NCBI GenBank assembly: GCA_026004795.1
Contig: BPJV01000004.1
Span: 186,001 to 250,000, forward strand
Reading direction: 5' to 3'
Origin: Pirellulaceae bacterium
GTDB lineage: Bacteria > Planctomycetota > Planctomycetia > Pirellulales > Pirellulaceae
DNA: 64,000 nt
Both the position numbers and the translations under genes were made by a program. Positions 1 through 8,176 of the stretch are shown piece by piece (position 1 is the first letter of the stretch; each line of letters begins with the position of its first letter). Below the pieces are notes generated by a model, which was not told where the DNA came from, did not search any database, and worked only from the letters and a program-made list of their open reading frames with translations.

Positions 1-1
1 G

Positions 2-1339
2 TGGGTATTGGTACGCGGCGCAACCATTTGGACTTGTGGTCCTCAGGGCACGCTCGATGACGCCGATATGCTCATCCATTATGGCGTCGTCCAAGAAATC
101 GGCCATGGATTGCCAGCGCCGCGAGGTGCGGTGGTGGTCGACGGTGTGGGGAAACATGTCTCCCCCGGCATTATTGACTGCCATTCCCACATGGCGACCG
201 ACGGTGGTGTGAACGAATCGGGGCAGGCGATTACGGCGGAAGTGCGTATCGGGGACTTCATCGACCCGAACGACATCACGATTTACCGTCAACTGGCTGG
301 CGGGGTGACGACGGCGAATATTCTTCATGGGTCGGCCAACCCTATCGGTGGCCAGAATCAGGTCATCAAATTGCGTTGGGGGGCGGGCGATGAGGGGCTG
401 AAGATGCAGGAAGCTCCGCCGGGGATCAAGTTCGCCCTTGGGGAAAACGTCAAGCAGAGTAATTGGTCGCAACCCACAGGACGCTATCCGCAATCGCGAA
501 TGGGTGTGGAGCAGATAATACGCGATGCGTTCGAAGCCGCCCGGGAGTACCGTCAACATCAGCGGCGCTGGCAGCAAACTCATCAGGGACTGCCGCCGCG
601 GCGGGATTACGAGCTGGAGGCCATCGCGGAGATTCTTGAAGGCACGCGATGGATCCATTGCCATAGTTATCGTCAAGACGAGATTCTGATGTTCCTTCGT
701 TTGTTGGAAGAGTATGGCGTGACGATAGGGTCGCTGCAGCACATCTTGGAAGGTTATAAGGTGGCCGAGGTGATGGCTGCGCATGGGGCCACCGGCTCCA
801 CATTCTCCGACTGGTGGGCGTACAAATTCGAAGTCTATGACGCGATTCCGTACAACGGGGCATTGATGCACCGTGCCGGGGTCGTTGTCTCGTTCAACTC
901 CGATGACGACGAATTGGCGCGGCATCTCAACCACGAGGCGGCGAAGGCGATCAAGTACGGTGGCCTTTCTGCAGAAGAAGCGTTGCAATTCGTTACGCTC
1001 AACCCTGCCAAGCAGTTGCGCATCGATCGCTGGGTCGGCTCGCTCGAGCCCGGGAAACACGCCGATTTCGTGTTGTGGAGTGGTTCGCCCTTGTCGGTCA
1101 TGTCGGTCTGTTTGCAAACATGGATTGACGGCCGCAAGTACTTTGATCGCCGCGCCGATGCCCAACAACATGCGGCAGAGGAAGAATTGCGGCAACGGTT
1201 GATCCAATTGGTCATGAAGTCGGGGGAAAAGCCACGGGCAAAGCCTGCCGACAACGATCCTTCATATTGGTGGGCGCGGCATGATGAGTTCTGCTACCAC
1301 CATGATCACGCTGGAACGCACGACCATGACCAGCAATAG
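2..1339 (+). CDS. Amidohydrolase family protein, 5' end cut by window edge
   Basis: This is a metal-dependent amidohydrolase of the imidazolonepropionase/dihydroorotase type; the substrate is unknown. The frame is already open at base 2, so the gene starts outside the window. Counting from the TTG at 8, the metal-binding H-x-H of strand 1 is at about H59/H61 (CHSH). H217/H219 (IHCHS), H245 (LQHIL) and D299 (NSDDD) supply the other expected ligands. The C-terminal part has the usual amidohydrolase ending, with LNPAKQLRID followed by GSLEPGKHADF. The last 30 residues are His/Asp rich, which may aid metal binding. The gene lies about 200 bases upstream of a second, degenerate amidohydrolase on the same strand, an arrangement typical of planctomycete pairs of these proteins. 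The family is secure and the substrate is not predicted. Confidence 0.9.
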   Translation, partial: WVLVRGATIWTCGPQGTLDDADMLIHYGVVQEIGHGLPAPRGAVVVDGVGKHVSPGIIDCHSHMATDGGVNESGQAITAEVRIGDFIDPNDITIYRQLAGGVTTANILHGSANPIGGQNQVIKLRWGAGDEGLKMQEAPPGIKFALGENVKQSNWSQPTGRYPQSRMGVEQIIRDAFEAAREYRQHQRRWQQTHQGLPPRRDYELEAIAEILEGTRWIHCHSYRQDEILMFLRLLEEYGVTIGSLQHILEGYKVAEVMAAHGATGSTFSDWWAYKFEVYDAIPYNGALMHRAGVVVSFNSDDDELARHLNHEAAKAIKYGGLSAEEALQFVTLNPAKQLRIDRWVGSLEPGKHADFVLWSGSPLSVMSVCLQTWIDGRKYFDRRADAQQHAAEEELRQRLIQLVMKSGEKPRAKPADNDPSYWWARHDEFCYHHDHAGTHDHDQQ

Positions 1340-1430
1340 CGGACGGAGAGCGATCCGTTAGAGGCGGGCAACGGATAACGGATGGCAGGGGATGGGAATT
1401 ACTCGGCGCGGCAATGCGTAATTTGGGAAG

Positions 1431-1516
1431 GGACTTCTGGCGAAGTCGATTCCGGATTTTGGGGAAGGGACTTCTGGCGAAGTCTAAAGCGCGATGGCAA
1501 TGGACTTCTGGCGAAG
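1431..1516 (+). repeat. Three copies of a 15-17 bp direct repeat
   Basis: GGACTTCTGGCGAAGTC occurs at 1431-1447 and 1468-1484, and a 15-base version (GGACTTCTGGCGAAG) at 1502-1516. The spacings of 37 and 34 bases put the copies in different reading frames. They lie between the two amidohydrolase genes, directly before the ribosome binding site of the second. This looks like a dispersed intergenic repeat rather than coding sequence. Confidence 0.8.
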
Positions 1517-1537
1517 GCCACTACGGGGAGTGTTGAT

Positions 1538-2833
1538 ATGGGCAGCTTTTCGATGTCGTTTGGGTTGGTGTCAGTAAGCATCGGCTGGGCATTAGGACTT
1601 GTCTCTATCATTCGTCTACACGCATCGGATCAAATCCCTGGTGCGCCTCAAGATCGGCCGATCGCTATCATCCATGCTACGGTTCATCCGGTTAGCGGGC
1701 CAACATTGACGAATGCCACCGTCCTGTTCGAGGAAGGAAAGATCGTGGCGGTGGGGCGGCGAGTCGTTCTGCCAGAAGGTTGTCGCGTGATCGAGGGGGC
1801 CGGGCGGCATGTATACCCAAGTCTGATTGAGCCGTATTCCGATATCGGGTTGGTGGAGATCAATTCGGTGCGCGGAACCCTGGATCAACGTGAGACGGGA
1901 GAGATCAACGCGGCGGTGCGGGCCGTGGTAGCGTTCAATCCGGACAGCGAATTGATACCGGTGTGCCGGGCCAACGGCATCCTGCTGGCTGTCACTGCGC
2001 CGCGTGGCGGAGTGCTCGCCGGACGATCGGCACTGATGATGCTCGATGGTTGGACATGGGAGGAGATGATGTTGCAACCGGATGTGGGAATGCATGGACA
2101 ATGGTCCTCGCGTCCCGAGCGCATCGCCGCATTGCAGAAAACAGTCGATGCAGCGCGTCGTTACGGTGACTTGCAGCAGTCAGCCAGCCCCACGCCGCGC
2201 GATCTGAATCTGGATGCCATGCAGGCGGTGTTGACGGGCCAGGTCCCACTGGTCCTTGCGGCAACCGACTACGAAGAGATCACCGGTGCCGTCGCATTTG
2301 CGGTAAACAATGGTTTGCGACTGATCATTCTCGGCGGTTATGATGCGCCGATGTGCGCGGACTTGTTGAAAAAGCATGAAGTGCCGGTAATCGTCACTGG
2401 CGTGTATCGATTACCGCAGCGACGGCATGCTTCCTACGATGAAGCCTATGCGTTGCCCGCGCGATTGCACCAGGCAGGCATTCACTTCTGTATTGCGTCC
2501 AGTGGCAGATTTGGGGCGAGCATGATGCGGAACCTTCCGTATCACGCTGGTACGGCGGTCGGCTTTGGGCTACCGCCGGAGCTGGCGTTGCGGTCGATCA
2601 CCTTGAGCACTGCAGAAATCCTCGGCGTTGCCGATCGCGTCGGTTCTTTGGAACCGGGCAAGGATGCCACCTTGTTCGTGGCCAGTGGCGACATCCTGGA
2701 AACCCCCAGCAACGTCGAACTGGCGTTCGTCCAAGGTAGGCAGGTCGACCTGACTAGCAAGCATACCGACTTATATCACAAGTACGAGGTGAAGTACAAG
2801 CAGTTGCGGCAGCAGCCGTCGGGGGCTCGATAA
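1538..2833 (+). CDS. Secreted amidohydrolase-like protein lacking metal ligands
   Basis: This 431-residue protein has the overall amidohydrolase fold signature: an N-terminal beta-sandwich segment (HPVSGPTLTNATVLFEEGKIVAVG) and a C-terminal VGSLEPGKDATLF. Its active-site positions are changed. The H-x-H site is replaced by IEPYSDIG, the second His pair by VLAATDYEE, and the catalytic Asp segment by CIASSGRFG. It is therefore probably a non-catalytic partner of the upstream paralogue. I chose the ATG at 1538 because GGGGAG sits 7 bases upstream and it opens a signal-peptide-like segment (LVSVSIGWALGLVSI). A longer frame from 1382 would translate the direct repeats. The two genes are probably co-transcribed. 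Confidence 0.85.
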   Translation: MGSFSMSFGLVSVSIGWALGLVSIIRLHASDQIPGAPQDRPIAIIHATVHPVSGPTLTNATVLFEEGKIVAVGRRVVLPEGCRVIEGAGRHVYPSLIEPYSDIGLVEINSVRGTLDQRETGEINAAVRAVVAFNPDSELIPVCRANGILLAVTAPRGGVLAGRSALMMLDGWTWEEMMLQPDVGMHGQWSSRPERIAALQKTVDAARRYGDLQQSASPTPRDLNLDAMQAVLTGQVPLVLAATDYEEITGAVAFAVNNGLRLIILGGYDAPMCADLLKKHEVPVIVTGVYRLPQRRHASYDEAYALPARLHQAGIHFCIASSGRFGASMMRNLPYHAGTAVGFGLPPELALRSITLSTAEILGVADRVGSLEPGKDATLFVASGDILETPSNVELAFVQGRQVDLTSKHTDLYHKYEVKYKQLRQQPSGAR

Positions 2834-2881
2834 CCGACGTCCGGCCGAGCGATGAATCGCCAGGAACACTCGCCTCGTGAG

Positions 2882-3952
2882 TTACGTATCGATGCTACGA
2901 ATGGCGCCAGGCTTGACCGGTTGTCCCGTGTCGGCGCTGTGGACGGCAGCGAAGCAGAGCGCTAAGCTCTGGAGGTTGTCGCGAGCATTGATGCTGGTCG
3001 GTCGCCCTTCCTCGATAGCGCACAGCAGCTCGCCCATAGCGCCCTGAAAACCATCGGGAAACCATCGCCCCTCCAACCGTGGACTCCATGTCCCTGCGGC
3101 GAGTCGGACTTCCAGGCGTTGGTGATGGTAGTCTTCGCCATGGCTGAGAAGGCTGCCGTGCGTGGCCGAGAGAAACGTTCGGTCGTGGGGGCCGGCCTGC
3201 AGCGCCGCATCGAAGGCCAGGGTGGCGTGCGAGGTGGGAAAGTGGATCAATGTCGCTGCCAACAAGTGTGGTTTCAAACGCTGGCCGTGCGCAGGGGCGG
3301 TACGAGCGAAAACCTCGACGGGTTCGTCAGCGATGAAGCAACGAACGATGTCGAACCAGTGAATGCCATAGTCGTAAAGAATCAAGTGGCGAATGCGCTC
3401 GAAGGGAGTCCCCTCGACCCAGGTGTGGTCCCAGTGGCAGGATAGGTGCGCCGCAAAGACTTTCCCGAGAACGCCCCGCGCTACGGCTTGGCGAGCGAAG
3501 CTGAAATGGGGAGCCCAGCGACCATTCTGGTTCACCGCCAGATAGAGCCCCCGTGCATCGGCCAGGTCTGCCAACCGCTCTCCGACATCCAAGTCGAGGA
3601 CGAACGGTTTTTGGCTGAGGACGTGTTTGCCGGCGCGCAAAGCTGCCTCCACGATCGGCGGCCGTTCCATCGGATGGGTAGCCACATCGACCACCTCAAT
3701 ATCAGGTTGCCGTAGCAGGTCGCGAAAGTCCGTGTAAACCTTCGCCGCGGGATAAAACTGCTGTGCCCGTTGCTCGGCTGCTTTTCTCCGCACATCGCAC
3801 AGTGCCCGTACTTCCCAGCCGGCATGGCGATACGCCGTCAGATGTTCGACGGCGATTCCGCCGCAACCGATCAGCCCGATGCCTGGGCGAAACGTGCGCG
3901 GAACTGGTGGCCGATAGTCGATACTGGCTAGTGTTTCTAAGTTGCTCGCCAT
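2882..3952 (-). CDS. Gfo/Idh/MocA family oxidoreductase
   Basis: This is a predicted NAD(P)-dependent dehydrogenase of about 356 residues. The Rossmann motif GLIGCGGIA lies near residue 25, followed by the family hallmark AGKHVLSQKPFVLD, where the Lys of the EKP-like motif is conserved in the variant QKP. The C-terminal half matches the alpha/beta substrate-binding domain. The ATG at 3952 is preferred because AGGTG lies 7 bases upstream; an in-frame GTG at 3961 is an alternative. The gene converges with the upstream amidohydrolase gene, 48 bases apart. The substrate, commonly a sugar or inositol in this family, cannot be read from the sequence. Confidence 0.9.
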   Translation of the reverse strand: MASNLETLASIDYRPPVPRTFRPGIGLIGCGGIAVEHLTAYRHAGWEVRALCDVRRKAAEQRAQQFYPAAKVYTDFRDLLRQPDIEVVDVATHPMERPPIVEAALRAGKHVLSQKPFVLDLDVGERLADLADARGLYLAVNQNGRWAPHFSFARQAVARGVLGKVFAAHLSCHWDHTWVEGTPFERIRHLILYDYGIHWFDIVRCFIADEPVEVFARTAPAHGQRLKPHLLAATLIHFPTSHATLAFDAALQAGPHDRTFLSATHGSLLSHGEDYHHQRLEVRLAAGTWSPRLEGRWFPDGFQGAMGELLCAIEEGRPTSINARDNLQSLALCFAAVHSADTGQPVKPGAIRSIDT

Positions 3953-4003
3953 GGGGGGCACCTGTTGCTGGTGGAAGGGAGGAAAATCGCAGCGCTGTGC
4001 TTC

Positions 4004-4867
4004 TCACTGGTCAGTAAATCGACGCCAAGGTCCAGGATGCTGCGCAGTCTCCGCTGGCAGTAGAAAACGATAGGGGCGGCATGGCGTGCCGCCGCCGTGC
4101 TGGCGGTCGTCGACAGCCCTGTCGCAGCTCTGCCGACGTAATCGTGTGTTCGTGGCGCGGTAGCAGCGGAGTGGGCCCAACGGTGTGGACCACGAGCGCG
4201 TCTCGCGGATATCGACGAAACCAGCCCTCCGCAACAGGACCGCGGGATGGCCATAGAGGGCAAAGCGGGTACGTCGCCAGCCATCCAGGCATCGCACGAC
4301 AAGAAACCGCAGTTTTGCTAGCGACGAATCGATGCCCAGGTAGTCGGCCAATAACAAGCGTCCCTGCGGCGCAAGCACGCGATGGATTTCCGCCAGGGTG
4401 GCTTCCTTCTCGACATCATCCAAGTGGTGCAGCAGCAAGGAGCAAAAGGCCACGTCGAAGGAATCGTCGGCAAAGGGAAGCCGATAACAGGAGGCCACGA
4501 CCAGGTTGACAACGTTTGGCGGTGGCATTTTGCGTCGCGCGCGATGCAGTGCCTGCCGGTCGGCGTCGACGCCGGTCGCCTTGATACCGGGGGATCGCGA
4601 CACGGCCCAGCTGAGCAGCGTACCTGTTCCACATCCGACGTCAATGATCCGATCACACGACCGCAGGTGGGCTTCCTCGAGCATATGAGACTTGAACTCT
4701 GCCTCCCGTGTCAACCACCGGACGGCACAGTCATACCAAGGTAGCAAACAGCGGAAACCGGCTGCTGGAACGATAGCAGGTGTAGGCAAAACAAAAGGTT
4801 TCCCGGACTGAGTGAGTTTCCTGACTGACGAATCGTAGGGGGCTGACGGCCGTACTCCTCCCGCCAC
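4004..4867 (-). CDS. Class I SAM-dependent methyltransferase
   Basis: This is a UbiE/Methyltransf_11-type methyltransferase. SAM-binding motif I is IIDVGCGTGTL at about residues 74-84, the acidic loop ATGVDAD follows, then LPFADDSFDVAFCSLLLHHL (motifs II/III) and the post-motif LAPQGRLLLADY. The ORF can start with a GTG at 4867, but the first 30 or so residues are of low similarity type and the true start may be further in. The last 50 residues after CYRATN are Arg/Cys rich and unlike the family, so the 3' end may be degenerate. It lies upstream of the Gfo/Idh/MocA gene on the same strand with a 51-base gap. The acceptor is unknown. Confidence 0.85.
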   Translation of the reverse strand: MAGGVRPSAPYDSSVRKLTQSGKPFVLPTPAIVPAAGFRCLLPWYDCAVRWLTREAEFKSHMLEEAHLRSCDRIIDVGCGTGTLLSWAVSRSPGIKATGVDADRQALHRARRKMPPPNVVNLVVASCYRLPFADDSFDVAFCSLLLHHLDDVEKEATLAEIHRVLAPQGRLLLADYLGIDSSLAKLRFLVVRCLDGWRRTRFALYGHPAVLLRRAGFVDIRETRSWSTPLGPLRCYRATNTRLRRQSCDRAVDDRQHGGGTPCRPYRFLLPAETAQHPGPWRRFTDQ

Positions 4868-5039
4868 CAGCGAGCGATGTTAAAATGATGTCCGCTATAC
4901 CGTTGTTTCGCTCATCGGCATGGGTGTCGGACCGAGAAACAAACTCGGTTCCGCTTACGCCGGTGCGCCAGTCTGGCGAACGGCAGCGACAGGATACGGT
5001 CATTCTAAGTTCAATCGGTCGATTTTGGGGAGGTGCTCT

Positions 5040-5975
5040 ATGAAACTTGCTGGTCGCGGATGGTGCGTGTGGCTTTGTGTCCTGGCAGTCGGCGCCATTG
5101 GGCGGGGGCAAACCCCGCTGAAGGGATTGGGTGAAGCGGGGCCTGTGGAACTGATCAAAGACGGATTCCAGTTTGTGGAGGGCCCCGCGAAGACCCCCGA
5201 TGGAACGGTGTACTTTACCGACATACCGGCCAATATCATCTACTCGTTGCGTCCCACTGACAACGGATGGGAAGTGGAAACGTTCGTCAATCCCTCTCGG
5301 CATGCCAATGGCCTGATGTATGGCGGAAACAATCGCTTGCTTGCCTGTCAGATGGATGGACGCGTGGCAGCCTATGATCTCAGCACGAAATCGGAGACCG
5401 TTTTGGCCGAAGGTTATCAGGGCAAGCGGTTCAACGCGTGCAATGACCTCGTGGTCGATCGATTCGGTGGAATCTATTTCACCGATCCCCGGTTTCGGGC
5501 TCCCGATCCTTGGCCGCAGGGAGTCGAGGCGTTTTACTACCTCAGTGCCGACGGAGAGGTCACACGCTTGGGGGACGACCTGGCGGCGCCCAACGGTATC
5601 ATCCTCTCGCCCGATGAAGGAACGCTGTATGTGGTTCCTTCCATGCAAGCAGAGGTAATGGCGTTTCCCGTTGAAGGGCCCGGCAAGCTGGGTGATGGCA
5701 AGGTTTTGGTGCGTTTAAAACAGCGGTCGGGGAGCAGCAACGGAGGTGGAGACGGGTTGTCGATCGACGTGAAAGGCAACCTGTATATCACCACGGCCAT
5801 CGGCATCCAAGTCGTCTCGCCCGATGGAGCCATTTTGGGGGTGATCGAAGTGCCTCAACAGCCGGCCAATTGCACGTTCTGCGGTGCAGACGATCGAACG
5901 TTAGTCATCACCGCACGCACGGGTGTCTATCAATGTCGTATGCCTGTTCCTGGCCATCAATTTCGACGGGAATAG
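5040..5975 (+). CDS. Secreted SMP-30/gluconolactonase-like beta-propeller protein
   Basis: This 311-residue protein belongs to the SMP-30/gluconolactonase/LRE family, six-bladed propellers that hydrolyse sugar lactones with a divalent metal. The metal and catalytic positions are visible: E47 (FVEGPA), N135 (NDLVVD), N185 (APNGII) and the Asp near 238-243 (GDGLSID). The first 23 residues form a signal peptide (WLCVLAVGAIGRGQ), so it is exported. The ATG at 5040 has GGGGAGG about 6 bases upstream. A longer frame from 4920 has no ribosome binding site and would bury the signal peptide. It is divergent from the methyltransferase gene. Confidence 0.9.
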   Translation: MKLAGRGWCVWLCVLAVGAIGRGQTPLKGLGEAGPVELIKDGFQFVEGPAKTPDGTVYFTDIPANIIYSLRPTDNGWEVETFVNPSRHANGLMYGGNNRLLACQMDGRVAAYDLSTKSETVLAEGYQGKRFNACNDLVVDRFGGIYFTDPRFRAPDPWPQGVEAFYYLSADGEVTRLGDDLAAPNGIILSPDEGTLYVVPSMQAEVMAFPVEGPGKLGDGKVLVRLKQRSGSSNGGGDGLSIDVKGNLYITTAIGIQVVSPDGAILGVIEVPQQPANCTFCGADDRTLVITARTGVYQCRMPVPGHQFRRE

Positions 5976-6467
5976 CCGTTGGTAACACCGCCCGCGTCGT
6001 TGGCCATGGCAACGTGGCGGACCGGGGCGCCCGTCCTAAGCGGCCGGGGGCGAAGCGTGGGACCTTGACTGCCATAGCCTCGCGATGGTCGCCTGAGCGC
6101 GTGACCATCGCGGGGCGAGGGGTGGTATACCTTCTTCCTAGGCGGCCCGCCTCGATGCACCAGCCGCTGGTGTGCGGCCGTCCCGATGGCGAATCTTCGT
6201 CCCCGGCAGTGGCCATTCCCGCGGCGGGAGGGGATGGGGCGACTGCGGAGAAGGCAGGAAAGGGCAAGCCGAACCGGCTCGATGGACGCTAGAACCGGAG
6301 TGTGGGCAGCGAGATTGCCGTTCCCGCGAAACTGCGGAGAAGCTGGCGAGCTCAGCACAGGCACCCTGGCAGGTGGCGAAGATTGGCTCTAGAATCTCGA
6401 CTCGGCCACCCCAAGGTCATTTACTCATAATTACCCCGGAGATTCTTGCCGTAGGAGGAAATCTACG
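5976..6467 (+). other. Gene-free stretch before ferritin
   Basis: The 492 bases are GC-rich. Open frames on both strands show no family motif, signal peptide or convincing ribosome binding site. Only the last 15 bases are clearly functional: AGGAGG at 6453-6458 is the ferritin ribosome binding site. Confidence 0.5.
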
Positions 6468-6968
6468 ATGTTCAGTGATACCATTCGCCAGGCGCTGAAT
6501 GAGCAGATCAGCGTTGAATTCAATGCCGCCTATTCCTACCTGGGAATGGCCACATGGTGCGAACGGCAGGCCTTCAGCGGTGCAGCCAAGTGGTTGCGCA
6601 TGCAATACGAAGAGGAGATCGGTCATGGGATGAAGCTCTACAACTTTCTCCTCGCGCGTGACTGCGAGGTGGAGCTAGGGCAGATCGATAAACCGACGAT
6701 TCGCTTCGATTCGCTGCTCCATGTTTTTGCGACGGCGTTGGAGCAGGAGGTGGCGGTGAGCGAGCGGCTGGAGCGGTTGTATCAGCAAGCCTTTGAGGAG
6801 CGAGCCTATACCACGCTGGTGGAGCTCCAGTGGTTCCTGGCCGAACAGGTGGAGGAAGAGAAGACGATTCGAGAGATCGTCAAGAAATTGCAACTGGTCA
6901 AAGACGATCCTTCTGCCTTGCTGGAAATCGACCGTATGTTGGGTGAGCGTCCTAACGTCGCGCTGTAA
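6468..6968 (+). CDS. ftnA: Non-haem ferritin
   Basis: This is a 166-residue iron-storage ferritin of the bacterial FtnA type, which forms a 24-subunit cytosolic cage and oxidises Fe(II). The ferroxidase residues fall at the same numbers as in E. coli FtnA: E17, Y24, E50, H53 and E94 for sites A/B, plus Q127 and E130 near the third site. There is no haem-binding Met at the bacterioferritin position, so it is ferritin rather than Bfr. The ATG has a perfect AGGAGG 9 bases upstream. It stands alone; the next gene is 340 bases away. A role in iron and oxidative-stress control fits the peroxiredoxins elsewhere in the window. Confidence 0.95.
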   Translation: MFSDTIRQALNEQISVEFNAAYSYLGMATWCERQAFSGAAKWLRMQYEEEIGHGMKLYNFLLARDCEVELGQIDKPTIRFDSLLHVFATALEQEVAVSERLERLYQQAFEERAYTTLVELQWFLAEQVEEEKTIREIVKKLQLVKDDPSALLEIDRMLGERPNVAL

Positions 6969-7008
6969 AGGGGCAACGGGGTGCCCGGGCTGCTTTGAGA
7001 GTACGGTT

Positions 7009-7024
7009 TGGCACGCTCGTTGCT
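7009..7024 (+). promoter_or_regulatory. Sigma-54 (-24/-12) promoter, consensus match
   Basis: TGGCACGCTCGTTGCT matches the RpoN consensus TGGCACG-N4-TTGCW at every fixed position, with the required 10-base spacing between GG and GC. It lies in the 344-base gap after ferritin and points at the ABC ATPase gene starting at 7313, giving a leader of about 275 bases. No other feature was seen in the gap. No activator binding site could be identified. Confidence 0.75.
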
Positions 7025-7312
7025 TGAGAGCGACAAAGTTTCCGAACTCTGCGAAAATGGCAGTCGTAAAGGGGGTAAATCCCTGGCGGTTGTCAATTCG
7101 CCGTGGGCGCCCTTTTTCCCACCGTTGCTGCACCTGAAGATCGAGGGGGCTGCGTTCCACGTCGGCCCTGCCTGTCCTCGGCCACGACAATCTGAGCAGT
7201 CGTATACGGCCCCTCGCCGTTTTTTGGCACGTCAACGTGTGGATGAATTGTCGGTTCAGGGGCGGATTCCGAAGTGTCGTACCTGCATCATCGCAGACGT
7301 GAAGGAGTTGAA

Positions 7313-8047
7313 ATGACGGGAAATCACGACCGGCCGATGATCGAAGCCGAAGGATTGACGAAGTACTACGGCGAGTTCGTGGCGGTTGAAGACATTACCT
7401 TTTCGGTTCCTAAGGGGCAGGTGTGTGCTTTTTTGGGGCCCAATGGTGCTGGTAAGTCGACGACGATGAAGATGCTCTCCGGCTACTTGGCTCCTTCGGC
7501 CGGCGTAGCGCGGATTGGCGGCTTCGACATGCAGACGGAGCGTTTGGAGGGAGCCCGATTGTTGGGATACTTGCCGGAGAAGGGGCCCCTCTACACCGAC
7601 ATGACTCCCAAAGCGTTTCTCACCTACTGCGGACGAGTGCGGATGATGTCAGGCCGTCAGTTGCGCGATCGGCTGGATTATGTGTGCCGCATTTGTCATC
7701 TGGAGGATGTCTGGGGTAAAGCGATCGGGAAGTTGTCGCGGGGCTACCGCCAACGTGTCGGGATGGCTCAAGCGATCTTGCATGATCCCCAGGTGTTGAT
7801 CTTGGACGAGCCGACCAGTGGATTGGATCCCAATCAAGTTCAAGGTGTGCGTGAATTGATCCTGGAGTTGGGCAAGTCGAAAACCGTGCTGCTGAGCACG
7901 CACATCCTCCAGGAGGTGCATGCGGTGTGCAGTCGTGTTCTGCTGGTCAACCGAGGGCGGCTCATCTTCGATGGGCCTGTAACGGAACTGGGAGAGGACG
8001 GAGATACGATGGAGGTTCGGTTCCGCGAGCTGACCAATGCAGCCTAG
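7313..8047 (+). CDS. ABC transporter ATP-binding protein, GldA type
   Basis: This 244-residue ATPase energises the permease encoded next to it. Walker A is GPNGAGKST at residues 42-50, the signature loop is LSRGYRQRV, Walker B is LILDEPTSGLD, and the switch His is in LLSTHIL. The LS-x-GY-x-QR signature is the form seen in GldA/ABC-2 ATPases of the gliding-type export system. The ATG at 7313 follows GAAGGAG at 6-base spacing. The next gene begins 129 bases downstream. A sigma-54 promoter lies upstream at 7009. The transported substrate of this system in planctomycetes is unknown. Confidence 0.92.
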   Translation: MTGNHDRPMIEAEGLTKYYGEFVAVEDITFSVPKGQVCAFLGPNGAGKSTTMKMLSGYLAPSAGVARIGGFDMQTERLEGARLLGYLPEKGPLYTDMTPKAFLTYCGRVRMMSGRQLRDRLDYVCRICHLEDVWGKAIGKLSRGYRQRVGMAQAILHDPQVLILDEPTSGLDPNQVQGVRELILELGKSKTVLLSTHILQEVHAVCSRVLLVNRGRLIFDGPVTELGEDGDTMEVRFRELTNAA

Positions 8048-8176
8048 AATTGACGAAGGTTCGATCCCGCCGGTACTCCGCGGGTGAGCGATGGACGAAT
8101 TGCCTGTCGAGCCGCAAAGGCTCGGGAACGGGCGTTTGACGCGGAAGAAAACACACTTACGAGGTAGAGGGCAGTC

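Noticed and set aside
1382-1537. N-terminal extension of the second amidohydrolase
   Set aside because: It would translate the direct repeats and lacks a ribosome binding site, whereas ATG 1538 has one and opens a signal peptide.
4731-5648. 305-residue minus-strand frame opposite the SMP-30-like gene
   Set aside because: Shadow of a supported gene with signal peptide and ribosome binding site; no motif.
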